Of a stretch of 64,000 nt of DNA, positions 27,233 through 37,500 are shown piece by piece. The stretch lies in NCBI RefSeq assembly GCF_902143375.2, contig NZ_CABFVA020000116.1, positions 1-64,000 of the forward strand, written 5' to 3'. Both the position numbers and the translations under genes were made by a program. Position 1 is the stretch's first letter, and the number at the start of each line of letters is the position of its first letter. Origin of the DNA: Methylacidimicrobium tartarophylax. Lineage in GTDB: Bacteria > Verrucomicrobiota > Verrucomicrobiia > Methylacidiphilales > Methylacidiphilaceae. The notes beneath the pieces were generated by a model. That model was not told the DNA's origin and did no database searches. It saw nothing but the letters and a program-made list of their open reading frames with translations.

Positions 27233-29793
27233 AGGTGAAACGCTTTTTGGCTCTGCTTTTCTTGGCTGCTTGCTTTCCTTCTGCTCTTCTCCACGCCCAG
27301 AGCGCTCATTGGCTTCCTCTGGAAAGCAGCGCAATCCTCGGTTTGCCTTATCGAGTGGAGCTGGTCGTCGAAGGCGGAATTCCGCGGACGGATCCCGAGC
27401 TTCCCCCGATCCCTTATGTCGAGACCAGTTCTGCAAAGAGGGAGCCTTCCGCCAATTCCGGGAACGCGAGAAGCCCTTCCGTTGCGTATGTCTACACCCT
27501 CCGCCTGCTTCGATCCGGCCCTCATGCGATTCCCGGATTTTCCTTGGCTACGGATCATGGCATCGCCTCCGTTCCGGCATTCACGTTTTGGGTCGGCGAG
27601 CCGTCCTTTTCTCCTTCCTTTACCTCGTCGGCAGATGCTTCGCTGACTCTTTTCCGCGATGAAGTCTGGCAGGGGGAGCCCTTCCCCGTGGAGTATCGGC
27701 TTCTGGCCCATGCCGGCGCTTTTCTAGAGATTACCGGACAGCCGGAATGGACGCCCGCAGATCTGCTGGTCGACCGCTGGAGCCGCCCGGAAAGAGTCAG
27801 CGGGGAGTGGCGCGGAGCTTTCTTCAGCGGCCTTCGCTACTCTGCGCTCGCGATCGCCCTGAATCCGGGAAAGATCTCCCTTCCTCCCGTCAGCCAACAT
27901 GTGAGCATGGAGACGAGCAAGTTCGGGCAAGGCCTTTTTTCGCAAGCCGTCATTCGTCCGCTGGTGCTTCACTCCGCGGCGCTTGCCCTGTCCGTGAGGC
28001 CATTGCCGGCACCAGCCAAGGACGGTTTCAGCCAGGCCGTGGGCACATTCGGCCTGACCAGCCAGATTTCTCCTTCGGATACGCAAGTGGGGGAACCCGC
28101 CACATGGACGCTTCGAATCGAGGGGACGGGCAACTGGACAACCCCTTGGAATCTCCTACCCCCGGAGATTCCAAGCGGCCTGCGCGTCATCGAGCCGGCA
28201 CCGCAACAGCAGAGCGATCCGGATTCCCTCTTTTGCGGCTCTTTGAAGGTCGAACGCATCTTGGTTGCCGAACGGCCGGGCCGGTATCTGATCCCTCCTT
28301 ATCGCTTCACCTACTTCGACCCTCTAGCCGGCATCTACCGGACGGCTCTGGCCCCCTCCACGGTCCTGACTGTAAATCCTCGCTCTTCTCCCGTCGGTTC
28401 TCTCTCCGATCATTCTTCCTCCGGCCGACCAATGCCCCTTCCTGCGGAAGCGGCTGCTCCCAAAAAGCGGTTGCCGCAAGCCCCGCTTTCCGGCTCTGCC
28501 CGTGGCCTCGTCCCGCTGGAGAACCGCTGGCTTCTTGCCGGAGCAGGCGGTGCCGGCGTGGTGCTTCTTGCCCTTTGGCTCATTCTGGCGCGAGGGCATG
28601 CGTGCCTGACGGATCCCTTGCAACGCAGACGAGCCGGATTGCGCCGCCTCCGCCGGATTCATCGAGAGATCCGCCATTCGGGCTCGGAAGGGGAGCGGCA
28701 GCAACAACTGTTTCGCTGGCAATCGGCGATTCGGGATGCCTGGCTCGTCGGCCCTGTCACACCGGAACTGGCGGAGCTTCAGGCTGCTCTGGAACGGGCT
28801 CAGGTCGACCAGGCAGCCTTCCAGACTTGGACCGCTCTCTGGCGGGAGGCAGAAGTTCATCTCTACGCGCGAGAGGTGAGTCTTCCTGCGGATTGGGTGG
28901 AACGATCCGAGGAACAGGCACGCCGCATTTCCATTCCGCGACCGTCGTGGAGAAAGACCTTCGCCCTTCCTCACTTCTTTCCCGTCTTGACGATCTTAGG
29001 CTTGCTCCTCTCTTCGTCCTGGGGCCTCAATGCCTTGGATCTCTATCGCTCAGGCCGATTTACAGAGTCCGGGTGCCTGTGGGAGAGGAGCTTGCGGAGG
29101 TCTCCCACTGACTGGATCGCGCGCAGCAACTATGGCGCGGCACTCTCCCAGGAAGGGCGTTGGCCGGAGGCGCTCGCCCAATGGTCTTCCGCCTTCCTGC
29201 TCGCTCCCCGAGACTCGGCTGTCCGCTGGAACTTCGCGCTCGCAATCTCCCAGTGTCCCGGCGTCGATGCGCGGCTCTCTGCCTTGACGAACGGGCCACT
29301 CTGGTTCCGCTGGATCGCCGTCGGCTCCCCTGCGGAATGGCAGATCCTTCTTGCGGGCGGTCTCTTGGATCTTTTCCTCTGTGCGCTCCTCCTGCTCCTC
29401 TCGCGCTACCGCTTGGCTCAACTGGCCCCCTCGCTGCGTAAGGCCCTGCTTGCGCTCGGCCTGGGCGTCTCCGGGATCGCTGCAACCGCGGTAATCCTCT
29501 ACGGTCCGATGGCGGATCCTCGGGCTGGTCTCGCGACCGAAGGGGCGCTTCTTCGATCCATGCCAACAGATGCCCAGCAGCAGAACAGTCCGCTCCTCGC
29601 CCCAACCCTGGTGGTCGTCGGCAAGCCGTTCCTCCATTGGGTCCAGGCATGCCTTTCGGATTCACGATCGGGGTGGCTGCGCGCGGAGACGATCGTCCCC
29701 TTTTTTCGCCCCCCATACGTCCCGCGTCCGTCCGCTGTTTCTTCCACGACTGCCGACGCAGAGACAGCGCTTCCCTCGGCTTCTGGTCCATAG
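27229..29793 (+). CDS. BatD-BatE-like fusion: oxygen-tolerance domain, TPR and SH3
   Basis: About 854 residues. A signal peptide (1-24) leads a long BatD-like exported region of Ig-like domains (about 30-390; for example LFRDEVWQGEPFPVEYRLLA, FGLTSQISPSDTQVGEPATW). A membrane helix near 440 is followed by cytoplasmic-looking DUF4381-like sequence, another helix near 580, TPR-like repeats (NYGAALSQEGRWPEALAQWS), two more helices and a C-terminal SH3-like segment (ATEGALLRSMPT...GWLRAETIV). This matches BatD joined to BatE. GTG 27229 overlaps the preceding stop. Its role is probably envelope quality control together with the VWA protein. Confidence 0.75.
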   Translation: MKVKRFLALLFLAACFPSALLHAQSAHWLPLESSAILGLPYRVELVVEGGIPRTDPELPPIPYVETSSAKREPSANSGNARSPSVAYVYTLRLLRSGPHAIPGFSLATDHGIASVPAFTFWVGEPSFSPSFTSSADASLTLFRDEVWQGEPFPVEYRLLAHAGAFLEITGQPEWTPADLLVDRWSRPERVSGEWRGAFFSGLRYSALAIALNPGKISLPPVSQHVSMETSKFGQGLFSQAVIRPLVLHSAALALSVRPLPAPAKDGFSQAVGTFGLTSQISPSDTQVGEPATWTLRIEGTGNWTTPWNLLPPEIPSGLRVIEPAPQQQSDPDSLFCGSLKVERILVAERPGRYLIPPYRFTYFDPLAGIYRTALAPSTVLTVNPRSSPVGSLSDHSSSGRPMPLPAEAAAPKKRLPQAPLSGSARGLVPLENRWLLAGAGGAGVVLLALWLILARGHACLTDPLQRRRAGLRRLRRIHREIRHSGSEGERQQQLFRWQSAIRDAWLVGPVTPELAELQAALERAQVDQAAFQTWTALWREAEVHLYAREVSLPADWVERSEEQARRISIPRPSWRKTFALPHFFPVLTILGLLLSSSWGLNALDLYRSGRFTESGCLWERSLRRSPTDWIARSNYGAALSQEGRWPEALAQWSSAFLLAPRDSAVRWNFALAISQCPGVDARLSALTNGPLWFRWIAVGSPAEWQILLAGGLLDLFLCALLLLLSRYRLAQLAPSLRKALLALGLGVSGIAATAVILYGPMADPRAGLATEGALLRSMPTDAQQQNSPLLAPTLVVVGKPFLHWVQACLSDSRSGWLRAETIVPFFRPPYVPRPSAVSSTTADAETALPSASGP

Positions 29794-29822
29794 CCAGCAT
29801 GGACCTTTTTGAGACAGGCAGG

Positions 29823-30956
29823 TCAGAGCCGTCCCAAGAGGTGGCCGACCACCTTCCTGGCATCCAGCACTTCTTCCGCAAAGGCTCGCGCTCCCGCGGC
29901 TTCTGCGTCGTAGTGGCTTTCCACTCTTTCGATCGCGCGAGCCGCCTCCTCCACCGAGGAAAAGGCGTGGAGGCCGTGCGGAGGCCTAAGCAGCGTACTC
30001 CAGCCGGTGTCCTGGAGAACCACCGGTTTGCCCAGAGAGAGGTAGCAAGCGCTTCGATCGCTGAACCAACCGCAGCGGGAGACGCGATATCCCCCCTTCA
30101 CCACGGAGAACTCCCCGCGGCTCTCCCGCAAAAAATTGCGATACTGTTTCCAATCGTCCGCCATGCCGCTGCTGGGAAGCAGCTCCCAGCCCGCGGAGCG
30201 AAATCTTTCGGAGACCTCTTCTTCTTGCAGATCGCTGGCGATGCGAAAGGGGATGCCGGTGATCCGAGGCAGATCGATGAACTTTTCCCATTCCGGAGCC
30301 TTGTTCGTAAAGGTCCATCTGCCCCAACGGACTTCCGGATAGGCGCGCCAATGGGTTACGGTGGTCCAGCTTTTCCCGCTTCCCGGGAGTCCAGTCCAAT
30401 ATTCGAGAGCAACCGGGGGCAGGGTGGGCAGCCAGCGTACCCCCAGGGGCGGAGCGTGAACTCCGGCTCCGTCCATGCGGAGTCCCACGGTCAGAAAAAG
30501 ATCATGGCCGCCGAGGCCGAGATCACAGCCGTACTTCGCCGCCCAGACCGACGTGAAGCCCGGATCGAGGTCGAGGTAGATTCGCCGTCGCGGCAGATTC
30601 AAAAGTTCTCGACGGCGCAAAATGCCCGAGATGTTCAAAAGCAGGTCGGCTTCTCGGGCATAATCGCGCAAGTCGTCCCACTTCTCTTCCATGCCTTCCT
30701 GCAGAAGGGTTGCTTTCCCACTCCATCCGAACTCCTGCACCGCCTTTTGCCAGTGGACCCCATTGACAGCTCGATCCGGAGAAGTTCGATGGCCGGCGGC
30801 ATCCACGCAAGCCGAGGCCGGCAGCTCTTCCACAAGCCAAGTATCCCATCCCGACAGACGAAAGCCGAGTGCCCACTGGAGGAATGCCCAGGTGACCCCC
30901 GCCGAGTTCCGTGGATAGCGGGCAAACGCCGTCGTGATGATCGCCTTGCCGCCCAT
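29823..30956 (-). CDS. Glycosyltransferase-like protein
   Basis: 377 residues, soluble. It begins IITTAFARYPRNSAGVTWAFLQW, a nucleotide-sugar-type N-terminal lobe. The C-terminal lobe has ESRGEFSVVKGGYRVSRCGWFSDRSACYLSLGKPVVLQDTGW and then a short helix with Glu residues, the layout of GT-B enzymes (acceptor and donor lobe). No family signature proves the activity and no neighbouring sugar genes fix the substrate. It converges on the Bat gene end with a 29-base gap. Confidence 0.55.
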   Translation of the reverse strand: MGGKAIITTAFARYPRNSAGVTWAFLQWALGFRLSGWDTWLVEELPASACVDAAGHRTSPDRAVNGVHWQKAVQEFGWSGKATLLQEGMEEKWDDLRDYAREADLLLNISGILRRRELLNLPRRRIYLDLDPGFTSVWAAKYGCDLGLGGHDLFLTVGLRMDGAGVHAPPLGVRWLPTLPPVALEYWTGLPGSGKSWTTVTHWRAYPEVRWGRWTFTNKAPEWEKFIDLPRITGIPFRIASDLQEEEVSERFRSAGWELLPSSGMADDWKQYRNFLRESRGEFSVVKGGYRVSRCGWFSDRSACYLSLGKPVVLQDTGWSTLLRPPHGLHAFSSVEEAARAIERVESHYDAEAAGARAFAEEVLDARKVVGHLLGRL

Positions 30957-31047
30957 CCCTTGTCTCCTTCTACGCCGAATCGAGTCGCTGGTATCGAAAA
31001 AAGGCTTTTCCCAGAGGCTTACTTCTCGCTAGAGTTGCCCGAATTTC

Positions 31048-31899
31048 ATGCGACCCGTAGGCCTGGGCGGCAAGCTTTGTGTCGGCGCCCTAGCAATCCT
31101 TCTCTCGAGCTGTGTCACCCAGACGAACTACAAGCCGACGACTCTCGTGAGAGTCAGCGTACACGACCAGGCTCTTGAAGTCGTCAAGAACGGAACTTCG
31201 ACACACCGTTTCCCCGTTTCCACCTCTCGGTTCGGCTTAGGGGACGAGACGAACAGCTTTCGAACGCCGCTGGGCCGATTCGTCGTCCAGAGTAAGATTG
31301 GCGACGGCGTCCCGTTGGGGGGCAAGTTCTACCATCGGCAGTATACCGGGGAACGGGTCGACCTGGAACATGGATCGGCGTGCGGCCACGACAGCCTGCT
31401 GACTCGGATCCTCTGGCTGCGCGGCTTGGAAGAGAGTAATCGCAACGCCTATAGCCGGGGAATCTACATTCACGGCACCAACCAGGAAGCCCTGATCGGC
31501 CAGCCCGCAAGCTATGGTTGCATCCGCATGCGGAATCGGGACGTCCTTGCTCTTTACGATATCGTGCCGCAAGGGAGCCTGGTCGTCATCCAGCTCGATC
31601 CGCTTTCTCCGGCGCCCCGCGCTGTCGCCGCGGCCGCAGTGAGGAGGCCGGCCACTTCCAGCCCACAATCCCGAGCGACCCCTGATCCTGCCCCGGTTCC
31701 TCCGAAAGCGCTCCCGGTCCAGGCCAGCCCGGCCCCGCGCCCTTCTTCTCCTCCCACGTCCCGGCGACCGGCCGTTTCCTCCCCACACGCTCCAAGCCGC
31801 ACGGTCGCCCACCACGCCCGAGGTCGACGGCATCCTCACCGGCCTCATGCCCTCCGAGGCAAGCATCTTGCCAAGGCCTCCCCTCGCAAAACCGGGTAG
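31048..31899 (+). CDS. L,D-transpeptidase (YkuD) lipoprotein
   Basis: 283 residues. A lipoprotein signal ends LLSSC, with acyl-Cys22. The YkuD catalytic domain (about 30-195) contains IYIHGT with His142 and SYGCIRM with the nucleophile Cys158. Such enzymes make 3-3 peptidoglycan cross-links or attach proteins to the wall. The last 90 residues are a Pro/Ala/Arg/His-rich, very basic tail (PSRTVAHHARGRRHPHRPHA), which may contact the wall. It may be cotranscribed with the small basic protein that follows about 135 bases later. Confidence 0.88.
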   Translation: MRPVGLGGKLCVGALAILLSSCVTQTNYKPTTLVRVSVHDQALEVVKNGTSTHRFPVSTSRFGLGDETNSFRTPLGRFVVQSKIGDGVPLGGKFYHRQYTGERVDLEHGSACGHDSLLTRILWLRGLEESNRNAYSRGIYIHGTNQEALIGQPASYGCIRMRNRDVLALYDIVPQGSLVVIQLDPLSPAPRAVAAAAVRRPATSSPQSRATPDPAPVPPKALPVQASPAPRPSSPPTSRRPAVSSPHAPSRTVAHHARGRRHPHRPHALRGKHLAKASPRKTG

Positions 31900-32033
31900 G
31901 CGTTTTCTTGCCGGCACCTTGCCGGCCCGCGGTAGATTCCCCGGGAAAGCTCTTCCTTCAATCGGTTTTTTCGTGACAAACGCTCTCCTCTTTGCGATGA
32001 AGCCATCCTCAAACTTCCTACAGGGAGAAGTGC

Positions 32034-32186
32034 ATGTCGCAACATCGGAGTCTTCGCAGAGGTATGCTACTCACAGCAAAGAGGAATGTGCTGAAACGCT
32101 TTGAGCGGATCGCGCTTCTCAAAAAGCGGGGGCGATGGAAAGAAGGGATGCGCCTCTTCGGTCTTCCGAAGACCCGACCATTGTAA
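32034..32186 (+). CDS. Small basic protein of the Chlamydiae/Verrucomicrobia family
   Basis: 50 residues, roughly one third Arg or Lys: it begins MSQHRSLRRGMLLTAKRNVL, continues KRFERIALLKKRGRWKEGM and ends LFGLPKTRPL. This is the pattern I recall as a small basic family confined to Chlamydiae and Verrucomicrobia, thought to be ribosome-associated. A strong AGGGAGAAG ribosome-binding site sits at 32022-32030, three bases before the ATG. A stem-loop follows. The gene is easily missed because of its length, and it is the best lineage marker in the window. Confidence 0.85.
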   Translation: MSQHRSLRRGMLLTAKRNVLKRFERIALLKKRGRWKEGMRLFGLPKTRPL

Positions 32187-32199
32187 GTGACTTGGGATA

Positions 32200-32224
32200 A
32201 GAGGCTGTTGAGGGATAAGCCTCT
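32200..32224 (+). terminator. Stem-loop after the small basic protein gene
   Basis: AGAGGCT at 32200-32206 pairs with AGCCTCT at 32218-32224 around an 11-base loop, 14 bases after the stop. There is no T-run, so it may be a processing or weak termination site. Confidence 0.35.
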
Positions 32225-32300
32225 CAGTAGACAGGACGATCGATATTGGGTGCAAGCCTGCTGAACGCTTTTCGATCGCAAGGCGGATCCACTCGGCGGG

Positions 32301-33278
32301 TCAGGGCTCCCTTGGGAGCGGAAACGCTTTGGGAGGAAGCCAGAGGTAATGGGCGAGCGGACGGTCGACGAATTCAAGCGAGGCGTGGGGGACGGACAGA
32401 AACTGCCCCGGACTACGCTTGAGGGCAAGGCCGGAGTTTCTTTCCTTCTCTGGAGGAGAAGCCAGGAGAAGAATCCTCCGAGGGAGCGGCAGTCGCCAAG
32501 CCACATGTTCCGGTAAGCCCAGGCCGAAGCGCAGATGACCCGCGCCGCAAACGACCAGGGCACGATCCTCTTTTCGTCCCCTCCCGTGCAGAGCCCGCAC
32601 GATGCGCTGGGCCATCCATTCGTCACGGACTTCTTGCGCTTCCGCGGCCTGACGGAGCCACGTGCGCCCCATTCCCGGATGGATCGGCAAGAAAAGTTGG
32701 AGCAGGCGCTGGTACATTGGATCAAACTGAACGTGATCCAAGCGCAAGCGCGTCCGTTCGGCGGTCGGAACCGATTGCCACCCTAGCCGGGCGATCCGGC
32801 GAAAAAGGGGGGCAGGGCCGTCGAGGCCAAAGATCCGAATCCGTCTTTCGCGGGCCAAAAGGCAGAGGCCCCGATAGTCCTGATAGTTGCTCCATCTCGC
32901 GGACCAGTGAATGGCTCGGGCGAATTCTTCAAAGGAAAGTTCGCCGGCCAGGAAGCGGGAGACCCACGGTTCATCCTCTGATTCCAGGGCCTCAAGAAAA
33001 AGGGAGAGCGGATCTTCTCCGGTGCCGAGCAAGGAGAGGAGTTGTGCTTCGAGCCGGTGGTGGGAGCGGGCGGTGTGCATCTCCCCAAGGTAGATGATGC
33101 GAACTCTCCGCAGGTCGGAAAGGAGAGCCGTTTGTGAAATCGGCTCTCCGGCCAGGAGATCGATCCAGCCTTGGCTGTGCGCTCCGCAGCCGGAAAAGAG
33201 AAAGGAGAGCGCAAGGATGACGACCGCTTCTCGAATCAGACCCAGACGGGCGATCTTCCCACGAATGCTTCCGCTCAA
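32301..33278 (-). CDS. ChaN-like lipoprotein (haem-binding uptake family)
   Basis: 325 residues. A lipoprotein signal LLFSGC (here FLFSGCGAH) places an acyl-Cys near residue 31. The ChaN core starts VRIIYLGEMHTARSHHRLEAQLL, containing the Glu/His pair typical of the family, and continues LFLEALESEDEPWVSRFLAGELSF-like segments in shorter blocks. Members bind heme or act in iron uptake; they resemble the erythromycin-esterase/TraB-like fold. It is translationally coupled (four-base overlap) to the unknown gene upstream. Confidence 0.75.
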   Translation of the reverse strand: MSGSIRGKIARLGLIREAVVILALSFLFSGCGAHSQGWIDLLAGEPISQTALLSDLRRVRIIYLGEMHTARSHHRLEAQLLSLLGTGEDPLSLFLEALESEDEPWVSRFLAGELSFEEFARAIHWSARWSNYQDYRGLCLLARERRIRIFGLDGPAPLFRRIARLGWQSVPTAERTRLRLDHVQFDPMYQRLLQLFLPIHPGMGRTWLRQAAEAQEVRDEWMAQRIVRALHGRGRKEDRALVVCGAGHLRFGLGLPEHVAWRLPLPRRILLLASPPEKERNSGLALKRSPGQFLSVPHASLEFVDRPLAHYLWLPPKAFPLPREP

Positions 33279-34420
33279 GAGGACGAATGCGATCCTTCTT
33301 CCGGTGCGGAAAGGCGCTGCGTTCGGATTGCGGCGATCCGCTCCGTAGTCCGAAAGGGATCGCCAAGCTGGCAGACGAAGCGTTCCGCGTCATCTAGCAA
33401 GCTGTCGGAAAACGCGCGCCACTCCCATTTGAGTAAGAGAACCAATAATCGGCGTATGCCGAAAAGAGCGAGAGAATCTCCCGAGAGGCCGGCCTGGGCG
33501 GCAGCCAATCCTTCGGAGAGAGATCCCATTCCAAACAGGACCAAAAGAATCAGGTAGGCAATCGCTCCGTATCCCCGCTGCGTCTGAAGCCGCTGGCAGA
33601 GGGCTGCCCGGAAAGAGGCCCGCTCTTCTTCGGTGCTTAGGCGCGAGTAGAGGCCGAGCAGGGCCTCCGCGTTGGGGGAGACGACCTGTTGACTGGGCAA
33701 CTGGCCGGGCTCTCGATCCTTCGAAACCGCGCCGGCTTCTCCATTCTCGCGAGGTGCCGAAACCGTGCCGAGCTGCCCAGGCCCCCGCGTGCGAAGCTCG
33801 ACCAGCTCAAATTGCAGCACCGATGCTACATTCTTTTCCGTCGGGTCCGAAATTTGAAATCCGGGTTCCTGCGGGAGCTCGATCTCACCGAAGACCGTCG
33901 CCAGGGGGCGAAGAACCAGATGAACGGGAACGGAGAGCTTCCCCTCGCTTCGGAGAGAAAAAGCCACCCAGAAGTCGGTGGATGCCGTCGGCGGCGGACC
34001 CGGGATGCCGATCTCCAAGGAAAGGTCGAGGGCTCCTTGGGGCGGAACCTCGATGTCTCGGTTGGCTGGTTCTTGCGGGGAGAGGATCGAGCGATAGCAG
34101 AGATCGGTCCCGGCCAGAGAGGAAATCAGCCGAACATCGAGCAGGCGAAAGGGTTTTCGCGTGTGGTTGAGAAGCGAGCCGGCCGCGCAAAGATAGGAGA
34201 ACTCCCTTCTTTTCGGGAAGAGCGCGACCCACCAGCAGTGGTCTTTTTTCCATTGTACCTCGACGCCGGACCGTGCGGTCAGAGGGTAGAGTCGGTAGAC
34301 CCAATCTCGGGCCGAATGGGAGGCCATGCCGAGGGTTTCCGGGGAGATCCACTTGTCGATCCATGCGAACGGATCGGATGGAGCGGGCTTTTCCGGTGGC
34401 GCCGATTGGGAATCAGCCAT
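33275..34420 (-). CDS. Unknown protein, coupled to the ChaN-like gene
   Basis: About 381 residues from ATG 34420 (MADSQSAPPEKPAPSDPF). Not recognised. The middle has beta-rich segments (EVQWKKDHCWWVALFPKR; LDLSLEIGIPGP), then a Gly/Glu-rich hinge (about 225-255), then helices (LGLYSRLSTEEERASFRAAL; GYGAIAYLILLVLFGMGSL). Without a signal peptide it is probably cytoplasmic or peripheral. Four-base overlap with the ChaN-like gene suggests a shared operon; no function is assigned. Confidence 0.6.
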   Translation of the reverse strand: MADSQSAPPEKPAPSDPFAWIDKWISPETLGMASHSARDWVYRLYPLTARSGVEVQWKKDHCWWVALFPKRREFSYLCAAGSLLNHTRKPFRLLDVRLISSLAGTDLCYRSILSPQEPANRDIEVPPQGALDLSLEIGIPGPPPTASTDFWVAFSLRSEGKLSVPVHLVLRPLATVFGEIELPQEPGFQISDPTEKNVASVLQFELVELRTRGPGQLGTVSAPRENGEAGAVSKDREPGQLPSQQVVSPNAEALLGLYSRLSTEEERASFRAALCQRLQTQRGYGAIAYLILLVLFGMGSLSEGLAAAQAGLSGDSLALFGIRRLLVLLLKWEWRAFSDSLLDDAERFVCQLGDPFRTTERIAAIRTQRLSAPEEGSHSSS

Positions 34421-34584
34421 GACTAGAATGTCTATCCGATCGGCACGCCACTGTCGAGAGCGGTGCAGGCTCACTCCGGGGATCGGAAGCCTGAGCCGAT
34501 GGCGCCGTTGTTGCTTGTGCTAATGACGGGTTCGCATACGATGCAGAGACGGGGCAACAGCCTCAATGAGGTATAGAATCGGGT

Positions 34585-37500
34585 ATGTGGCTTGTTCGGA
34601 CGGCCCTCAAGAAGCCTTATTCGGTTGCGGTGCTGGCGATCCTGATCCTCTTTCTGGGGTTCTTCTCTGTCCAGAAAACGCCCACCGACATCTTTCCGGA
34701 AATCGACATTCCGGTCGTGATCGTGGCTTGGCAGTACCTCGGCTTGGTGCCGACCGACATGACCAACTACATCACGACTTACAGCGACTATCAGATCGCC
34801 AACTTTGTCGATGGCGTCAAGCGGGTCGAGTCGAACGCCTTTTTCGGCTTCTCGGTCACCAAGGTTTACTTTCAGCCCAACGTCGATATTCCCATGTCCG
34901 TCGCGGAGATCACGGCGGTTCTCCAACCGATCATCAAGCGAATGCCGCCGGGGACGACACCTCCGTTGATCTTTCGCTTCAATGCCTCATCGGTGCCGGT
35001 CGTTCAGATCGCCGTCTCGAGCCCCGTCCTTTCGGAATCGAAACTCTACGATTACACGGTCTGGCAACTCCGTCGGGACCTCTTGGCGGTGCGCGGAACG
35101 CTTCTGGCTCCGCCGTGGGGAGGGATCGTGCGCTGGATGACCGTAAACTGCGATCCCAACCAGCTCTTGGCTCGGGGGTTGACGGCCCAGGACCTGTTGA
35201 ACGTCGTCAACAGCCAGGTGATCGACTATCCGTCGGGTGACGTGAAGATCGGGGATCGAGATTATCTCGTCACCCTGAACAACGTCCCGAAGGACGTCTT
35301 TGAGGTGAACAACTTTCCGGTGAAGTTGGTGCCCGATCCCAATACGTCGACCGTACGAAAAAACGTCAACGACCGTGTCGTCTATGTCCGCGATGTCGCC
35401 AATGTTCAGGATGGCGGCGTGCCGCAATGGAACCTGGTCCGTCTCAATGGGCGGCACGGAGTCCTGATGACGGCGCTCAAGACGGGAAGAGGCTCCACGA
35501 TCCAGATCGTCGACCAGATTAAAGAACTTCTGCCCGAAATTCGGCGGGCGAATCCCAAGATCGAGATCCGAGAGCTTTTCGACCAATCCGTCTACGTCAA
35601 GGCGGCGATCAAAGGGGTGCTGAGCGAGGCAGGGAGCGCGGCTTTGCTGACCGGGGCCATGATCTTTCTCTTTCTGGGCAGCTTCCGAACCACCTTGATC
35701 GTCCTGACATCCATCCCGCTCTGTATTCTGGTTGCTTTGTTCGTGCTCGGCAGCCTCGGAAATACCCTAAACCTCATGACGCTGGGAGGGCTGGCGCTCG
35801 CCGTTGGCATCCTGGTGGACGACGCGACCGTGGCGATCGAGAATATTCATCGCAATCTCCAGTTGGGGAAGCCGTTCCGGCAGGCGATCCTGGACGGGAG
35901 CCAGGAGATCGCCGCACCCGCTTTCATGGCGACCCTTTCCATTTCCGTCGTATTCACCTCGGTCATCTTCCTCGAAGGTCCGCCCCGCTTCCTCTTCATC
36001 CCCATGGCGTTGGCTGTCGTCTTTTCGATGCTTTTTTCCTATTTTCTTTCCCGGACTCTCGTTCCCGCCATGGCCGTTCTCCTGCTGCGCGGGGAATCCG
36101 AAGGCGCAAAGGAGGAACGGAACTCGATCCTGGAACGGTTCAACGAGAGGTTCAACCGAGCATTCGATGCGTTCCGTGAACGATACGCCCGCATTCTCGG
36201 TTTCTTTCTCGCTCATCGCCGGCGCGTTTTCGAGATCGCAGGCATTCTGCTCCTCGCCAGTCTGGTCGCGGCGCTCTGGGTCGGTCGTGATTTCTTCCCG
36301 GTCGCCGACGCAGGGATCATGCGGCTCCACGTCTATGCTCCTACCGGAACTCGGATCGAGGTCACGGAAACAATTTTTGCCGACGTCGAAAAGACGATTC
36401 GAGAAGTCATTCCCCCCGAAGAGGTGCAGACGATCGTGGACAACATGGGTCTTCCGATCTATTTCATGGCGACCTTGGCGCTTTCCGATTCAATGAACGA
36501 AGGGGTATTCGATGGCGAGATCATGATCCAGCTCCAGGAGCGCCACCGTCCGACCGCCCAATACGCAAAGCGCCTGCGAGAGTTGCTCCCGCAGCGGTTT
36601 CCCAGTTGCGAGTTCTTTTTTCAGCCGGCGGATATGGTGAACGAGGTGCTCAATTTCGGGATCGCCGCTCCGATCGACATCCACGTCAGCGGCCTGGATC
36701 TCAACCTCGCCTATCAATTCGCCAGGGAAATCCGCGATCGGATCCGATCGGTGCCCGGGGCAGTCGACGTCCATATCCACCAGCGGATCGATTATCCCAC
36801 CTTGCATCTCGAAGTCGACCGAGTGCGGGCGATCGAGATGGGATTGAAACAGGTGGATATCTCCAACAACGTCCTCAACAATCTCTCTTCCAGCTTCATG
36901 GTCAGCCCGACCTATTGGGTCGATACGCGAACGACCATCAACTATCCGTTTCTGGTCTTTACCCCACAGCGAAGGATTTCCTCGATCAACGATCTTCTCA
37001 ACATGACGCTGGCTCCCACGACGACGGGGACCGTTCCCTTCCCGGAGTCGACGCAGACCCTTCTGGGCAATGTGCAGAATGCGGAGTTGCTGGCAAACGT
37101 GGTGCAGCTCAAAGAAGAATCCCAGCCGGCCATGATGAGCCGTTCCACGATGAAGCCGGTCTTCGACGTTCTGGCGAACGCGCAAGGCCGGGACTTGGCG
37201 GGAGTGGCAGGGGACGTCGAACGCATTCTCCGAGACGTGCGGCAGAAGCTTCCTCCCCTTTATCGAGCCGAGGTCATGGGCCAAGTGGTCAGCATGCACG
37301 ACGCCTTCGCCCAACTCGGGTTCGGTGTCCTCTTTGCGATTGCGCTGGTCTACCTGCTGCTCGTCACGAATTTTCAATCGTGGCGGGAGCCCTTCATCAT
37401 CCTCTCCGTATTGCCGATCGGAGCCTGTGGGATCATCTGGATGCTCTTCTTGACGGGGACCACCTTTAGCGTTCCTGCCTTGATGGGCGCCCTGATGACC

